64,000 bases of DNA from Hofstenia miamia (taxonomy: Eukaryota > Xenacoelomorpha > Acoela), in the NCBI GenBank assembly GCA_004352715.1, contig SCFE01000075.1, forward strand, positions 737,101 through 801,100, read 5' to 3'. Under the pieces are notes generated by a model. It made no database searches and was not told the origin of the DNA. It worked only from the letters and a program-made list of their open reading frames with translations. Shown here in pieces: positions 45,421 through 55,815 of this stretch. A program made the translations under genes and the position numbers. Positions within the stretch are counted from its first letter, which is position 1; each line of letters starts with the position of its first letter.

Positions 45421-45608
45421 ATGTCTGACGAATACAGCTTTAGTGACATTCAGCAGTACTTCTCAAAAACAGAATTTGAGAGTTTGGGATTCTACGATAA
45501 GCTTCAGTACTCCAACTCGAAAAAGAATTATGATGAAATGATAAGTTCTGGCATAAATATTCGAAAACCTGATTTCATGGAAAAATATGATAGCTCCGAT
45601 TTACAAAG
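45421..45608 (+). CDS. Exon encoding a PRDM9/SSX-type KRAB domain
   Basis: The frame from ATG 45421 reads MSDEYSFSDIQQYFSKTEFE, then SLGFYDKLQYSNSKKNYDEM and ISSGINIRKPDFMEK. This matches the KRAB domain of PRDM9 (Meisetz) and SSX proteins at the key positions: F.DI..YF.K.E, G...K..Y...K.NY..., I...G.....P.FM. In those proteins KRAB is an N-terminal protein-interaction domain of a nuclear chromatin regulator. The exon ends ..GATTTACAAAG followed by GTACTG, a plausible splice donor (45609), after 62 codons and two bases. ATG 45421 is the first in-frame Met after the transposon end at 45337; alternatively an acceptor GCGCAG at 45393-45398 starts the exon. The frame has no stop inside the domain, so it may be an intact exon. 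No SET, and no certain SSXRD, domain was found downstream. Recognition is from motif memory without a search. Confidence 0.75.
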
Positions 45609-46502
45609 GTACTGTTTTAATTCTAAATACTAACCCTAAGATCAACACCAGATAACATATGAGAGGCTATAAATTTTGAAGTATATCATTAATTTGCAAC
45701 AATATTTTTTCAATATTGTTTAGGTTATTTCACTACATCATATATTTCATCTAGCTTTGAATTTTATTCCTTATGTCAGTAATGTGAATACTCTATGCCT
45801 ATATACAGGACTATATATATATATATATCCGTTCTACGTCGTTTGGGGTGTTTCTGTAACCCCACAGTCCTTAATTACGTTGCTAAAACATGGGAAATTC
45901 CGATAATTCAACAAAAACTTACGACTTTTTTATATCAACTTAAATGCCTAATACTGCTAAATAGCAGCAATGTTTAGCAGCTTTATTTACAATATTAACT
46001 GCATTTATATGATTTTCGTTATATGGGGTAACTTCGCCGCCCCAAGTTATTAGGTTAACAAATGTTAAAAATACCTGTATTATGTCAAATCATTTTATAT
46101 CTTACATTACATACATGCAACTCTTCTTTCAAATCTCTATGTTGTTTGTAAATAGTTGAGGAAGTTGGTGATGCAGCTCTTTAAATCATGATTCAAGATT
46201 CAAGTAATGAAGATATTTTGATGATGGTAGTTCACCTGGATTAGGAAATTTTGAACTCTAATATTGAACATGAAATATGTTCAATTTTTAACCTGTGACC
46301 CGACCTGGCCTGTCTAACAATGATCCGTACACCAAAACAATCAAAGGAGGATTACTACCATAATACGCGCAAAAATGTTTTAGCATAAAAGAATTAATGA
46401 AAACAAGACAAAATCAATAAAAAATACAAGTATAATTAGAATCTTTGAGAATTTTAAAGATGGAAGGGGTTGACTTCTTAAATTGTTCCTTAGTTCTGTT
46501 AG
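45609..46502. other. Probable intron or spacer after the KRAB exon
   Basis: No further exon could be fixed. It contains the third copy of the short dispersed repeat (45700-45795), a (TA)n tract (45812-45829) and a GGGGTGTTTCTGTAACCCC near-hairpin (45845-45863). Confidence 0.35.
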
Positions 46503-46523
46503 TGTTCTTCCTCCCTAACAATT

Positions 46524-46762
46524 ATGAATAACCGCGACCCGATTTTTCTGAGTGCCAAGCAACCCCAGCCGTCGAATATTTGACTTGGCAGTCGGACGAA
46601 TTGACCCATACATACCATGAAAGAGATACAGAAATATTAATTGCAGTATTAGGTCAAATCCGGAACATCTTGGCAATGACAGACGACGATTATAGTCGAC
46701 GGTCTAACTCAATTATCAACATGCACCCTGGTTTGAGAAGAGGCATCATGAAAAGTATTTAG
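46524..46762 (+). CDS. Unrecognised short ORF downstream of the KRAB exon
   Basis: An ATG-started frame of 79 codons (frame open from 46503): MNNRDPIFLSAKPTPAVEYL, then WQSDELTHTYHERDTEILIA and a basic C-terminus ending IMHPGLRRG-like text before the stop at 46760. Composition is that of real protein (mixed acidic and basic residues, few AT-rich runs), unlike the surrounding random frames. It lies 0.9 kb after the KRAB exon on the same strand and could be an exon, but no family is recognised and no flanking splice pair was fixed. Confidence 0.3.
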
Positions 46763-47580
46763 TTTTACGATGTGGAATCTGGTTTTGCACTTAACCAATT
46801 ACCATACATGTGAAAAGTTACACTGATTGGTGCATAAAATGCAGAAATTACTATTCCCAATACAGTCACTTTGAAACAAGCTAGCTTATATCTAAATCAA
46901 GCTTATAACATTGCTATGGACAGTTGGTTTACTTCATGCATCTTGTAAATTATTTTTTGACGCACTATATACAAGAGAATTTGCAAAATTCATCAGTTAA
47001 CATTATATTTCACAACATTTCACTTTGGCCATATTTGAGCAAAGGTGAGTCTTCTCTATTCTTGATATCTTTAATGTATCTCAATGAGTACAATTTACAA
47101 CAACCATCATAGAAGAAAAAGAGGGAATTGTTTACATCGCTCTTGCTATTATTTAACAGGCATTTTAAAATAAGCTTATAAAAAGCTTGTGTTGAATGAA
47201 AGAGTAAGAAAAATCTGCATAAAGAAATTAAGAAACACAACTACAAATTTGCCTGGCTTAATAAAGCCTGGTTTTGGGCTCGGTATGTATCCAATGCAGT
47301 GTTCAAGCTCGGCTCGGCTTGGTACGTTAGACGCTCGGCTCATTGACAAGTCTGGTAGTAATAATTGTATTAATGCATGTATCAAATACATGTGTGACTG
47401 TATGCGTAAATGGATGAGTGACTCTATGATATTAAAGAAGACAAGGTCTCCACTTGAAAAAGAACGGAGAAGATGCCTTTTTTCCATGCAAATATTTACA
47501 AAATACTACAGAAAAGTGTTATAAGCTTTCAAATTTTGTTGTAAACCGCATTATATACGTGAAATAATTTATGTAGATTN
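46763..47580. other. Spacer with overlapping random frames
   Basis: No gene recognised. A patch at 47285-47345 has repeated GCTCGGCT words. A single N is at 47580, with no duplication seen on either side. Confidence 0.35.
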
Positions 47581-47581
47581 A

Positions 47582-47701
47582 TGCTTGTGTCAATCAAACT
47601 TGGAATGACTTGAGGCGACGAGATATAATGAAATATGTAGCTCAACAAACTGATATTAGAGTTAAAATTGCTCAAAATCATGGTGGTAACAGATTTATCT
47701 A
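47582..47701 (+). other. Coding-like fragment of unknown family
   Basis: In one plus-strand frame directly after the single N: ACVNQTWNDLRRRDIMKYVA and then QQTDIRVKIAQNHGGNRFI before a stop at about 47701. The residue mix looks like real protein, but the family is not recognised and the left part is cut by the N. Confidence 0.25.
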
Positions 47702-47722
47702 AACGTGTACTTAGTTTTGTAA

Positions 47723-48019
47723 TTGTTTTATTTTTCAATGCACGCAGACTTTTCGAACAGAGGTTATATGTATAGCTTAAGGAAAAAATATATGCATATG
47801 AAAGACAGAGATGAATCAATCATTTTTCAAAGAAAGTTAAAGTTCGTTATTGATTTTGTTGCTATAACTTTACGTATAACTATAATTATAAATCAAAGTT
47901 TTTTTGGTGCTGAGTGGTTAATAGTTTTGCTGTTTATTCAGTTGAAAAAGTTAAGTTTGAGATATTGTGAAATCTTCAATCGTTTATATTCTAAAAATTC
48001 AATATTTAGCAACAGTTAG
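47723..48019 (+). other. ORF with a weak SSXRD-like patch
   Basis: The frame contains RGYMYSLRKKYMHMKDRDES at about 47762-47821. The SSXRD motif that follows KRAB in PRDM9 and SSX proteins contains a YSLR word in a basic context, and a possible acceptor (ATGCACGCAG, ending 47750) lies upstream. The acidic second half of SSXRD is not seen and the rest of the frame is hydrophobic and AT-rich, so this may be chance. It is listed because of its place 2.1 kb after a KRAB exon on the same strand. Confidence 0.2.
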
Positions 48020-48880
48020 ATATGAGCGTTTTGCGAGACGGAAAATATTTTGTGCCCGGGTCCACCCGGCCCATTTTCAAAAACAAAGTTGGCCCGTGTT
48101 TCCTCTTCTATGCTGCCCGAAATCCGCCTTTCTATTAAATTCAGTTAAGCAAAGCTGACAATCAGGTTTGTCACAAACCCGATACATTTTAATTTTAACC
48201 GCGGTTCAGTTGGTTTTTTTATACACGCAATGTACAGCTATATGTTCATGATTTTTTCATAGATTAATACGGAAAAGTGTTTATGAAAAAGTATGTTGAT
48301 GAAATATAATTATTACAATTGTAGTTAAACTCAAAAATAATAATTCATTATCTCTATTTAGCATCTTACCAATTGTATGGGAATTAGCAAAAGCTAGCTT
48401 GAAAGTTTGTTGTGAAATTCACTTTTATCATCAAAAACAGGCTATTAAGCCTACAGTTAATTCTGCTGCGAAGGCTTTAATAAAATAAATTACATTGAGA
48501 ATTAAATACATAAATTTAGCTAGTTTTACCTAGGTATTTCTCTTGCTTCTTTACGACACACATTTTGAATTGATGAAGCAATTTGATTTTACCTCAATGA
48601 ATGAATGGTTGTCACTTCTGTTATATTAAGCCCTCTTTGATTCAAATAAAGCTTAGATCTTTTGCGGAGGTTTTGAGTGAGCTGCACCTTTGGGCAATAA
48701 TTAAGCCCCGAGAGCGCTCAGCTCTCTCTTTATGTTAAAGGATTTCTACTGTTGCAGATAGTAGTTAAGACTTGACAATGCAACATGAACTTTCCTTACA
48801 TGTATCAAGTCAAACATTGGAAAAATTATGATTCTTTTTTTACGCGTATGTTTTTGCATGCATATATATATATATATATA
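48020..48880. other. Spacer ending in a TA tract
   Basis: No gene seen. A patch at 48052-48125 with GGCCCG/GCCCGA words resembles the GGGTCGGGT-type repeat ends elsewhere. The TA run at 48861-48880 borders the gap and may be the target of the mariner-type element at 49.9 kb. Confidence 0.35.
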
Positions 48881-49880
48881 NNNNNNNNNNNNNNNNNNNN
48901 NNNNNNNNNNNNNNNNNNNNNNNNNNNNNNNNNNNNNNNNNNNNNNNNNNNNNNNNNNNNNNNNNNNNNNNNNNNNNNNNNNNNNNNNNNNNNNNNNNNN
49001 NNNNNNNNNNNNNNNNNNNNNNNNNNNNNNNNNNNNNNNNNNNNNNNNNNNNNNNNNNNNNNNNNNNNNNNNNNNNNNNNNNNNNNNNNNNNNNNNNNNN
49101 NNNNNNNNNNNNNNNNNNNNNNNNNNNNNNNNNNNNNNNNNNNNNNNNNNNNNNNNNNNNNNNNNNNNNNNNNNNNNNNNNNNNNNNNNNNNNNNNNNNN
49201 NNNNNNNNNNNNNNNNNNNNNNNNNNNNNNNNNNNNNNNNNNNNNNNNNNNNNNNNNNNNNNNNNNNNNNNNNNNNNNNNNNNNNNNNNNNNNNNNNNNN
49301 NNNNNNNNNNNNNNNNNNNNNNNNNNNNNNNNNNNNNNNNNNNNNNNNNNNNNNNNNNNNNNNNNNNNNNNNNNNNNNNNNNNNNNNNNNNNNNNNNNNN
49401 NNNNNNNNNNNNNNNNNNNNNNNNNNNNNNNNNNNNNNNNNNNNNNNNNNNNNNNNNNNNNNNNNNNNNNNNNNNNNNNNNNNNNNNNNNNNNNNNNNNN
49501 NNNNNNNNNNNNNNNNNNNNNNNNNNNNNNNNNNNNNNNNNNNNNNNNNNNNNNNNNNNNNNNNNNNNNNNNNNNNNNNNNNNNNNNNNNNNNNNNNNNN
49601 NNNNNNNNNNNNNNNNNNNNNNNNNNNNNNNNNNNNNNNNNNNNNNNNNNNNNNNNNNNNNNNNNNNNNNNNNNNNNNNNNNNNNNNNNNNNNNNNNNNN
49701 NNNNNNNNNNNNNNNNNNNNNNNNNNNNNNNNNNNNNNNNNNNNNNNNNNNNNNNNNNNNNNNNNNNNNNNNNNNNNNNNNNNNNNNNNNNNNNNNNNNN
49801 NNNNNNNNNNNNNNNNNNNNNNNNNNNNNNNNNNNNNNNNNNNNNNNNNNNNNNNNNNNNNNNNNNNNNNNNNNNNNNNN
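48881..49880. other. Assembly gap, exactly 1000 N
   Basis: Placeholder run of 1000 N between a TA tract and a mariner-type transposase; the element's C-terminal coding end and one terminus probably lie here. Confidence 0.99.
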
Positions 49881-50500
49881 CTGAGTTGATCTTGCTTTTT
49901 CAGCCAGTACACTTTTCTTTATGATGCCCCAAAGAGCGTTATCACATGACGTTAAATCCGGTGACCAAGCAGGCCATGGGATGGGCCCGAACTGCCTACC
50001 CACTGGTTGAGGAAATTGTCATTCAGAAATTGTTGGGTGATGTAGGCAGTGTGGGGTGGGGCGCCGTCCTGTTGCAGAGGAGATCGTTCATAGATTCCTC
50101 CACTCAACTCAACAATGAAGTCATTTTTCAGCAACTCAATGTATCATTGGCTGTCCATTCGACCCTCAATCAAGAATGGGCCAATCAAATATTCTCTTGC
50201 CATAGCAGCCCAGGCCATGATGTTTGGTGGGTGCTGCAAAACCTGATCCGCAAAATTCGGCTTATCATTGCTCCAAAAGAACACATTATGCGCTCTGGCA
50301 AATGAATAGATGGCACATTCATCAGAGAAGAACAGCCAGTCACTCAGACTTGGCGAGCAATATGCATTAATGATTTCTTGGAAGTAATTCACTCGATTGA
50401 CCTGATCATCAGGACTCAGAAATTGCACATTTGTTGGCTTCCATGGCTTCAGAGACAAATCCTGGATAAACAACACACAGATTCTGATTGGATAAGATAA
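49881..50500 (-). pseudogene. Mariner-type transposase pseudogene
   Basis: Minus strand. First catalytic block SDWLFFSDECAIYSFAR, then NIMAWAAMAREYLIGPFL, second block SPLQQDGAPPHTAYITQQFL and third block WPAWSPDLTSCDNALWGIIK. This belongs to the Tc1/mariner superfamily, in the group with QQDGAP.H and WP..SPDLT..D..LWG. The spacing from the second Asp to the Asp of SPD is about 37 residues and to the following Asp about 42, allowing for the frameshift near 50003-50010. An in-frame TGA lies at 50144. The N-terminal helix-turn-helix part is missing, as the sequence turns into non-coding DNA and a (TA)n run at about 50522-50552. It is not functional as it stands. Confidence 0.8.
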
Positions 50501-50521
50501 TGTCTGTTTGTATTATTGCTT

Positions 50522-50552
50522 AAATGCTATATATATATATATATATATATGG
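50522..50552. repeat. TA microsatellite
   Basis: About 14 TA units, at the 5' side of the mariner-type transposase. Confidence 0.9.
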
Positions 50553-50599
50553 ATATATAGATAATCGTATATTTATAAAAAAGGCAAAAATCACAATTT

Positions 50600-52424
50600 T
50601 ATACACTTAGGATAAAACACTTATGATGAAAGATGACTCTTTTCAAGAGTGCAAAGCGGATTTGACCCCAATAGGGAGGACAATCCACCAGATTTCCGTG
50701 TTCCTCGGATATCATTGACACATTCCCACATTCTGTCCGCCCTTTTGCAGCGCAAGAGGAAAGAGAGGTAGCGCCAAGAAAGGCACAAGCAAAAACAACT
50801 CCCACCCCAAGGAGAACGCGTTCAGAAACAGATGCATCTCCTACAGAACTAGAAACCCTACATATGTCTCCAGAAACTGGATCCAGTGAAGTCTTAAGTA
50901 TTTTAAGACAAACAAATGAGACAGAAACAATACTGAGAGCTGAGATACAAATGTTAGTGGAAAGAATGGCGAACCTAGAGCAGGAGAATGAAAACAGCAC
51001 TGAGTGAGTTGAAAATAGAAATGGATAACCGCCTAGAAAACCAAAGTGAAAATTTCCAAAGGGATATTAAAGCACTAACAACTCAACTAGCACAATTGAA
51101 CAAGTGTTTCCAAGAACAGAATGCAAACTAGGAAAAGATATTCTAACAATTAGAAGACAAGAACAGACAGCTAATTCTAGACAACGACATACAAGCCCAA
51201 GAGCTAGAACAGCTCAAAGATAAATTCAGACTAACAGAATTGGGCAGAGATGAGAATCATGAAAACCAAGTGTGAGAGCTAGAAGATTTGAGACATAAAA
51301 TAAAAGCAATACAGAGAAACAAAAAGGAAAATCAGAGGGTAACAGAAATGCATGAAGTAACAGTCGAACAATTAAAAGAAAGAAACTTACGAGCATCACC
51401 CACCAATTTTAAACAACAATTCAGAGATGCAGAAGAGGAAAAGGAACAGGAAAAGAAAAAAATCATTGACGAAATCACAAAAGCAGTAACCAACCAGCTT
51501 ACAATAAATGAAAACATAAACGTGTGAAGGAGACCAACCTACAAGAGCTTGATGCTACCAGAGTACAGTCATAACGATACGATACCGTGCCAGGCAACCC
51601 TGCTGAAATTCAATGGAAAGGTCGACAGTTACAATCCAACGTTCCTCAAATGGCTGCAAATGTTCGAAATCACAATGGCTGAGAGGAAAGTGAGCCAACA
51701 AGCAGCAGCAGTGAGATTCCCCTTATACCTAGCAGGAGCAGCATCCCAACATTATCTACTTTTAGACACTGATATGAAATGGGATTACAAATTACTGATA
51801 GGAGATTTCATAGAGTACTATGAAAATGAAAGTTTCAAAAACTAATACCGAATTATATTGAACTCAACAAAGATGAGAAAGACAGATGATATAAGAAATT
51901 ACATCCAGCAGGTAGAATGATTGGTAACACTTAGCTCCAGTGGAAACAAATATTCGAAATATGACCTTTTTTCCCACATCTGCAAGGGAATGCCGGAAAA
52001 TATTAGAACACAATTTGAGATCAAGTGTGACATGGATGACAAACTGGAAAAAATGATCAGGAAGGCCATCGATATACAGGCAACAATTGAAAATAACGCC
52101 CACATCTATGAAAAGGTGGAACAAGGAAAAGCCAATAGAATGGTGAAACAGTTACAAGACACAGACAGCGAACACCAAACCTTATAAGGAAAATAAGACA
52201 GAGAAGTTCATTAAAATAAAAAGCAAAGAGGGAAAGTCAAAGAAAGTCAGAGAAAGAGACATTAAGTGTTACAACTGTGGAAAGAAGGGGCACAGGAAAG
52301 TCTAGTGCAGAAAACAAATTCATATGATTGGAGAGGAGGAAGCATACTACGAAGATGAGGATGTAATCAAATCCGAATCAGGATTGTTAGAAGATCCCCA
52401 AACTGGAGAAGAATCGGAAAACTA
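50600..52424 (+). pseudogene. Gag-like polyprotein of Gypsy-like element 2
   Basis: An open stretch from about 50748 (..EVAPRKAQAKTTPTPRRTRS) leads into coiled-coil text (ETETILRAEIQMLVERMANL), then a frame change near 50998 and more coiled coil to 51520. A capsid-like domain follows (51549-52187: LLKFNGKVDSYNPTFLKWLQ, GAASQHYLLLD, LIGDFIEYYENESF, DLFSHICKGMPE) and a zinc-knuckle region (52264-52310: CYNCGKKGHRKV-stop-C). In-frame stops lie at 51843 and 51918, where element 1 has Gln codons, and at 52304. The same gag type is found at 14458-18718. The conserved capsid-like block, CCHC knuckle and following protease mark an LTR retroelement. Confidence 0.75.
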
Positions 52425-52460
52425 GATCAAGCACCAACTCTAAAAAACCGAGCACTGATA

Positions 52461-52781
52461 ATGATTATTGCGAATATGAACAATATTAATACAATAATGA
52501 TAACAATAAACGGAATATTGACAGAGGCAACAATCAATACAGGAGTGGCAACGTCGATAATAACAGATGAATGTGCAACAAAGCTAGGATTTAAACGAGA
52601 GGACCTAGAATTATCAAACAAAAGACTAATCAATGCATCTGGAGAATACATAGATATGAAAGGCAAGCTCAACTCAGTACAAATCAGGATAGTGAACACA
52701 ACCTTCGAGCAATCACTAGTAGTGATAGACACCCACAACAATTTACTGCCATATGAGGTGATATTAGATGATGACTTCTAA
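52461..52781 (+). pseudogene. Retroelement aspartic protease with damaged active site
   Basis: 106 codons with a retropepsin layout: ILTEATINTGVATSIITDEC, then LGFKREDLELSNKRLINASG and NNLLPYEVILDDDF. The active-site triplet that should read DTG is NTG here, so the catalytic Asp is changed to Asn (one G-to-A change). The frame is otherwise open and ends at 52779-52781. In an active element this enzyme would cut the Gag-Pol polyprotein. Confidence 0.75.
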
Positions 52782-52796
52782 AGCAAAAATGGATGC

Positions 52797-53560
52797 GTGA
52801 TAAACTATTCCAATAGAGCAATTAAAGTAAAAGAAGTGGAAACCGAAATCGAAGAACAAGAGGGCAAGCTATCAACAATAGTATTTGAACTGGAAGAGGA
52901 CATAAAGCTGCAGCCATATCAATGGAGGATGCACGAAATCAAAACCGAAGAGGAGATCACAGCAGATATAATGATCTACGATAACAAAGGAATCAATTTG
53001 AAAAGAGTTTTGATGCCTTTGATTGTGTGTGCTATAAAAAAGGGAAAAGGAAGAGTACTGATACTAAACACCACAAACCGCAACATTAACATGAAGAAAA
53101 CTAATGTGAGAATATTCGGAAAGTATGTAGAAACTAGCATCAAAACCATCTGGAAAACAATGGAAGACATTGATGAGCAGAGTAGTTTGTGTGGTCGACT
53201 CGAGGACTTACAAACTCAAGGGCGAGTGGACAAAAACCATCGATGTAGCAAGTACTCCCCACAGCAGATTTGAGGGCAGAGGGATGAAAGCAAATGAAGA
53301 AGATCAATAACAACATTTAAATGAAATGCAACTACAACAACTCAGAGAGGTGCTGGAGAGACATAAATGAATATTCAATTATGGAGAAATAAGTGTGGGC
53401 CAGGCGATTGGTGAAACACACAAGATAATTACAATGACGAACAAGCCAATAAAACTCCTGGTGAGACGAGTGCCAGAGCAGATGAATACAACAGAATACT
53501 CCACGAACTAATTGATAACAAAATAATCCGACCCAGCAAAAGTCCATATGTGGCGCTGAC
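52797..53560 (+). pseudogene. Start of pol (linker and RT N-terminus), truncated
   Basis: The frame to 53273 is the protease-RT linker (..FELEEDIKLQPYQWRMHEIK). After frame changes, 53480-53555 reads EYNRILHELIDNKIIRPSKS, which is the classical N-terminal RT entry of Gypsy/Ty3 elements (..L...G.IRPS.SP..). This places the element in that superfamily. Coding similarity stops abruptly at about 53560, where the flank of the zinc-finger gene begins. The RT core, RNase H and integrase are absent. Confidence 0.75.
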
Positions 53561-54438
53561 GATTGCTGATGAGGGCACAAATGTCTTGTAATGGACAATC
53601 GTTACTTACACTTTTTGTGTTGTGTTGCTTATTGGCGCAATCAAATCACACTAATTCAGTCAATGCTAGAATATATATATTTAAGAGAATTCTGTTATTT
53701 TCAATTTTGAATTTTGTTGAATTTCTAGTTTTCAAAATATTCTTCAATCAAAGGGCAATTGAATTTTTAAGTGATTACCCATGGTATGGAATGGATTACG
53801 GCTACAATTGTCAACAATCATTCAAGTAGCATATTTAGCTTGTCTTAAAAATATAATCTATTCACAGGCATATAGGCTCACGGAAAAAATTGTATCAATT
53901 TATATGAAAATAAAGGATATGCAACTGTGGCAGCAATGTGCAACGCATGAAAAATTACATTATTTAGAGCTCCTATCTCATAATTTAATTGTACACAATT
54001 ATTTTCATTTGGATTAAAACAAATTGGGTCTTTGTTAAATTGTAATAATTTTTAATAGTCAGCAAATAACTGACAATGTATCTAAATTGCAAAAAGTTAA
54101 TGTATTATCATGACATTCCACGAGTTAAACTTGCCAGCATTCCAATAAATTGATAGAAAAATTTGTCGTGGTTTATATGCTAATTGTTTTGAGATTGTTG
54201 AAATCATTATGCATTGTGGCTGATTTATCACATTAAATTAAAATTAAAAGTTAATTTTAAAAATTAATAATATCATTTTTATTTTTAAAGGAAGTTATTG
54301 GTTTTTTGCAATTATTGAAACAAATAGCAAAATATGAATTATTTTATAAAGACAACTGCTATAAAAAAACTCATACATATCACATCCTTGAAGAGATTCA
54401 ATTTAAATTTTCAAAAATTAATTTTACTGCTTTTTTAG
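53561..54438 (+). other. 5' flank/intron of the zinc-finger gene, copy 2
   Basis: From GATTGCTGATGAGGGCACAA onward this matches 57315-57480, and from about 53690 it matches 3945-4608. It ends with the polypyrimidine tract and TTTTTTAG (54431-54438), the putative acceptor shared with copy 1. The sharp start directly after the Gypsy-like pol fragment marks a rearrangement joint. Confidence 0.6.
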
Positions 54439-54930
54439 ACAAGAAAACAATCCTCCGAGGGACCTTCAATCATCTCCAATTGGTAACTTCCAAAAACATG
54501 AATTGAAGCAATCTGGTATAAACTCCCTTAAATGTGACAAATGTGATTTTTCATGTTCTCAAAAAGATAATCTAAAAACTCATCAGTTAAGGCACTCTGG
54601 TATAAAGCCTTTTAAGTGTGTCAAATGTGATTTTTCATTTTCTCGACGAAGTCATCTCAAAACTCATCAGTTAACGCACTCTTGTATAAAACCATTCAAA
54701 TGGGATCAATGTGATTATTCTTGCTCTTGTCGTAGCAGTATTCAAACACATCAGTTAAGGCACTCTGGTCTAAAGTCTTTTAAATGTGACAAATGTGATT
54801 ATAGATGATCTACTTTGAGAAACCTGAAAAAACATCAGTGTACAGACTCTGATATAAAACCTTTTAAATGTGACAAATGTGATTATTCTTGCTGCCATAA
54901 ATCAGCACTGTGTGTGGAGTCTACAAGATT
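54439..54930 (+). pseudogene. C2H2 zinc-finger exon, copy 2
   Basis: From the putative acceptor the frame reads QENNPPRDLQSSPIGNFQKH and then fingers with C-x2-C-x12-H-x3-H spacing and linker SGIKPFK. Contact positions -1, 2, 3, 6 are Q-D-N-T, R-S-H-T and C-S-S-T in the first three. Finger 3 has lost its first Cys (FKWDQC). Finger 4 is stopped by TGA at 54806-54808, where copy 1 has a Cys codon (TGC at about 4849); further finger text continues to about 54900. Last readable residues before the next stop are ESTRFLKD. The single stop and the lost Cys point to a recent pseudogene, unless an alternative end after three and a half fingers is used. Confidence 0.7.
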
Positions 54931-55340
54931 CTTAAAAGATTAGATAAGATCTTTAAAGTTCTTTAATTTTTAGCGTATTGACTTCCATGGGATATATCCA
55001 AAATACCATTGGGAATCACTTGTTAGTTAACCTTAAACAGCCTAGTGTGCGTTTTAAAAAACAAAAATTTTCCACATTTTCAAAAAATTTCTCAGTGCCT
55101 ATTAGCAAATTTAAAAATCCTGAGGCATGGGTAGGTCTATAGGGAAACATACTCAAATACAATGTTAAAAATTTCTAATTAAAGCGTATTGCTGTGACTA
55201 AGGTTGTTAAATAGATTAACACGTTTGTTTTGTATAATTTCGAATTTTTCAAAAGATTTAAAATTTCTTCATACCTAATGTTGATGTCATTATAAGATTT
55301 TGAGCCCATGGAAGCAACAGAATTTTGACTGTTTCTTGAT
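54931..55340. other. Spacer, no gene seen
   Basis: Non-coding; not similar to the 3' flank at 6780 or 57600. Confidence 0.35.
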
Positions 55341-55511
55341 ATGTACAAAGATATTCCAAACCCATTTCTGAGGCGTGTCATGCACAAAGTCAGAGGTGAG
55401 GGAACCGATTGCTCCTGCAACAGAAGACTTCGTGCAATTGCATGCCTGGACGAGACAGACCCAGCGCGTAGATTTAGAACGAAAAAGGGTAAACTCTCCT
55501 CTATCATATGA
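55341..55511 (+). other. Coding-like fragment of unknown family
   Basis: Plus-strand frame of 56 codons from ATG 55341: MYKDIPNPFLRRVMHKVRGE, then GTDCSCNRRLRAIACLDETD and a basic end. It has a GC content and residue mix above its surroundings, and an in-frame upstream part (DFEPMEATEF) is separated by a stop. AGAG|GTGAGG at 55391 looks like a strong splice donor, so part of it may be an exon. The longer opposite-strand frame (55507-55175) seems to be its shadow. The family is not recognised. Confidence 0.25.
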
Positions 55512-55782
55512 TTTTTTCAGTTTGAGAATCGCTTTAATAGTTTTTGAACTATAAGTGTTTAAAATTATTTATAGGATCATAAAATTTATTAAAAAGTCAT
55601 TGGGCTGTTGAAGGTTATAAATTTGAATGCAACCTTTCAAAATGTTAATTTCAATTTTCAACAATAAATTCCTACTTGTCATTTTCAGTTTAATATTTTC
55701 GCTAATTTTTTAAATATATACCTTTTATTTGAAATTTTACAAAAAATTATAATCACGAGTAATGGTTGAACATGATGCATTT

Positions 55783-55815
<33 letters not shown>

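Noticed and set aside
47189-47524. 111-codon ORF with Arg/Lys-rich text
   Set aside because: No recognisable domain, overlapped by an equally long opposite frame; composition does not stand out.
50599-51000. Minus-strand ORF of 133 Ser/Val-rich codons
   Set aside because: Shadow of the plus-strand Gag-like coding sequence of element 2.
45421-54438. A SET domain between the KRAB exon and the zinc fingers
   Set aside because: No frame with SET motifs was seen; everything recognisable in between is transposon remnant or gap.
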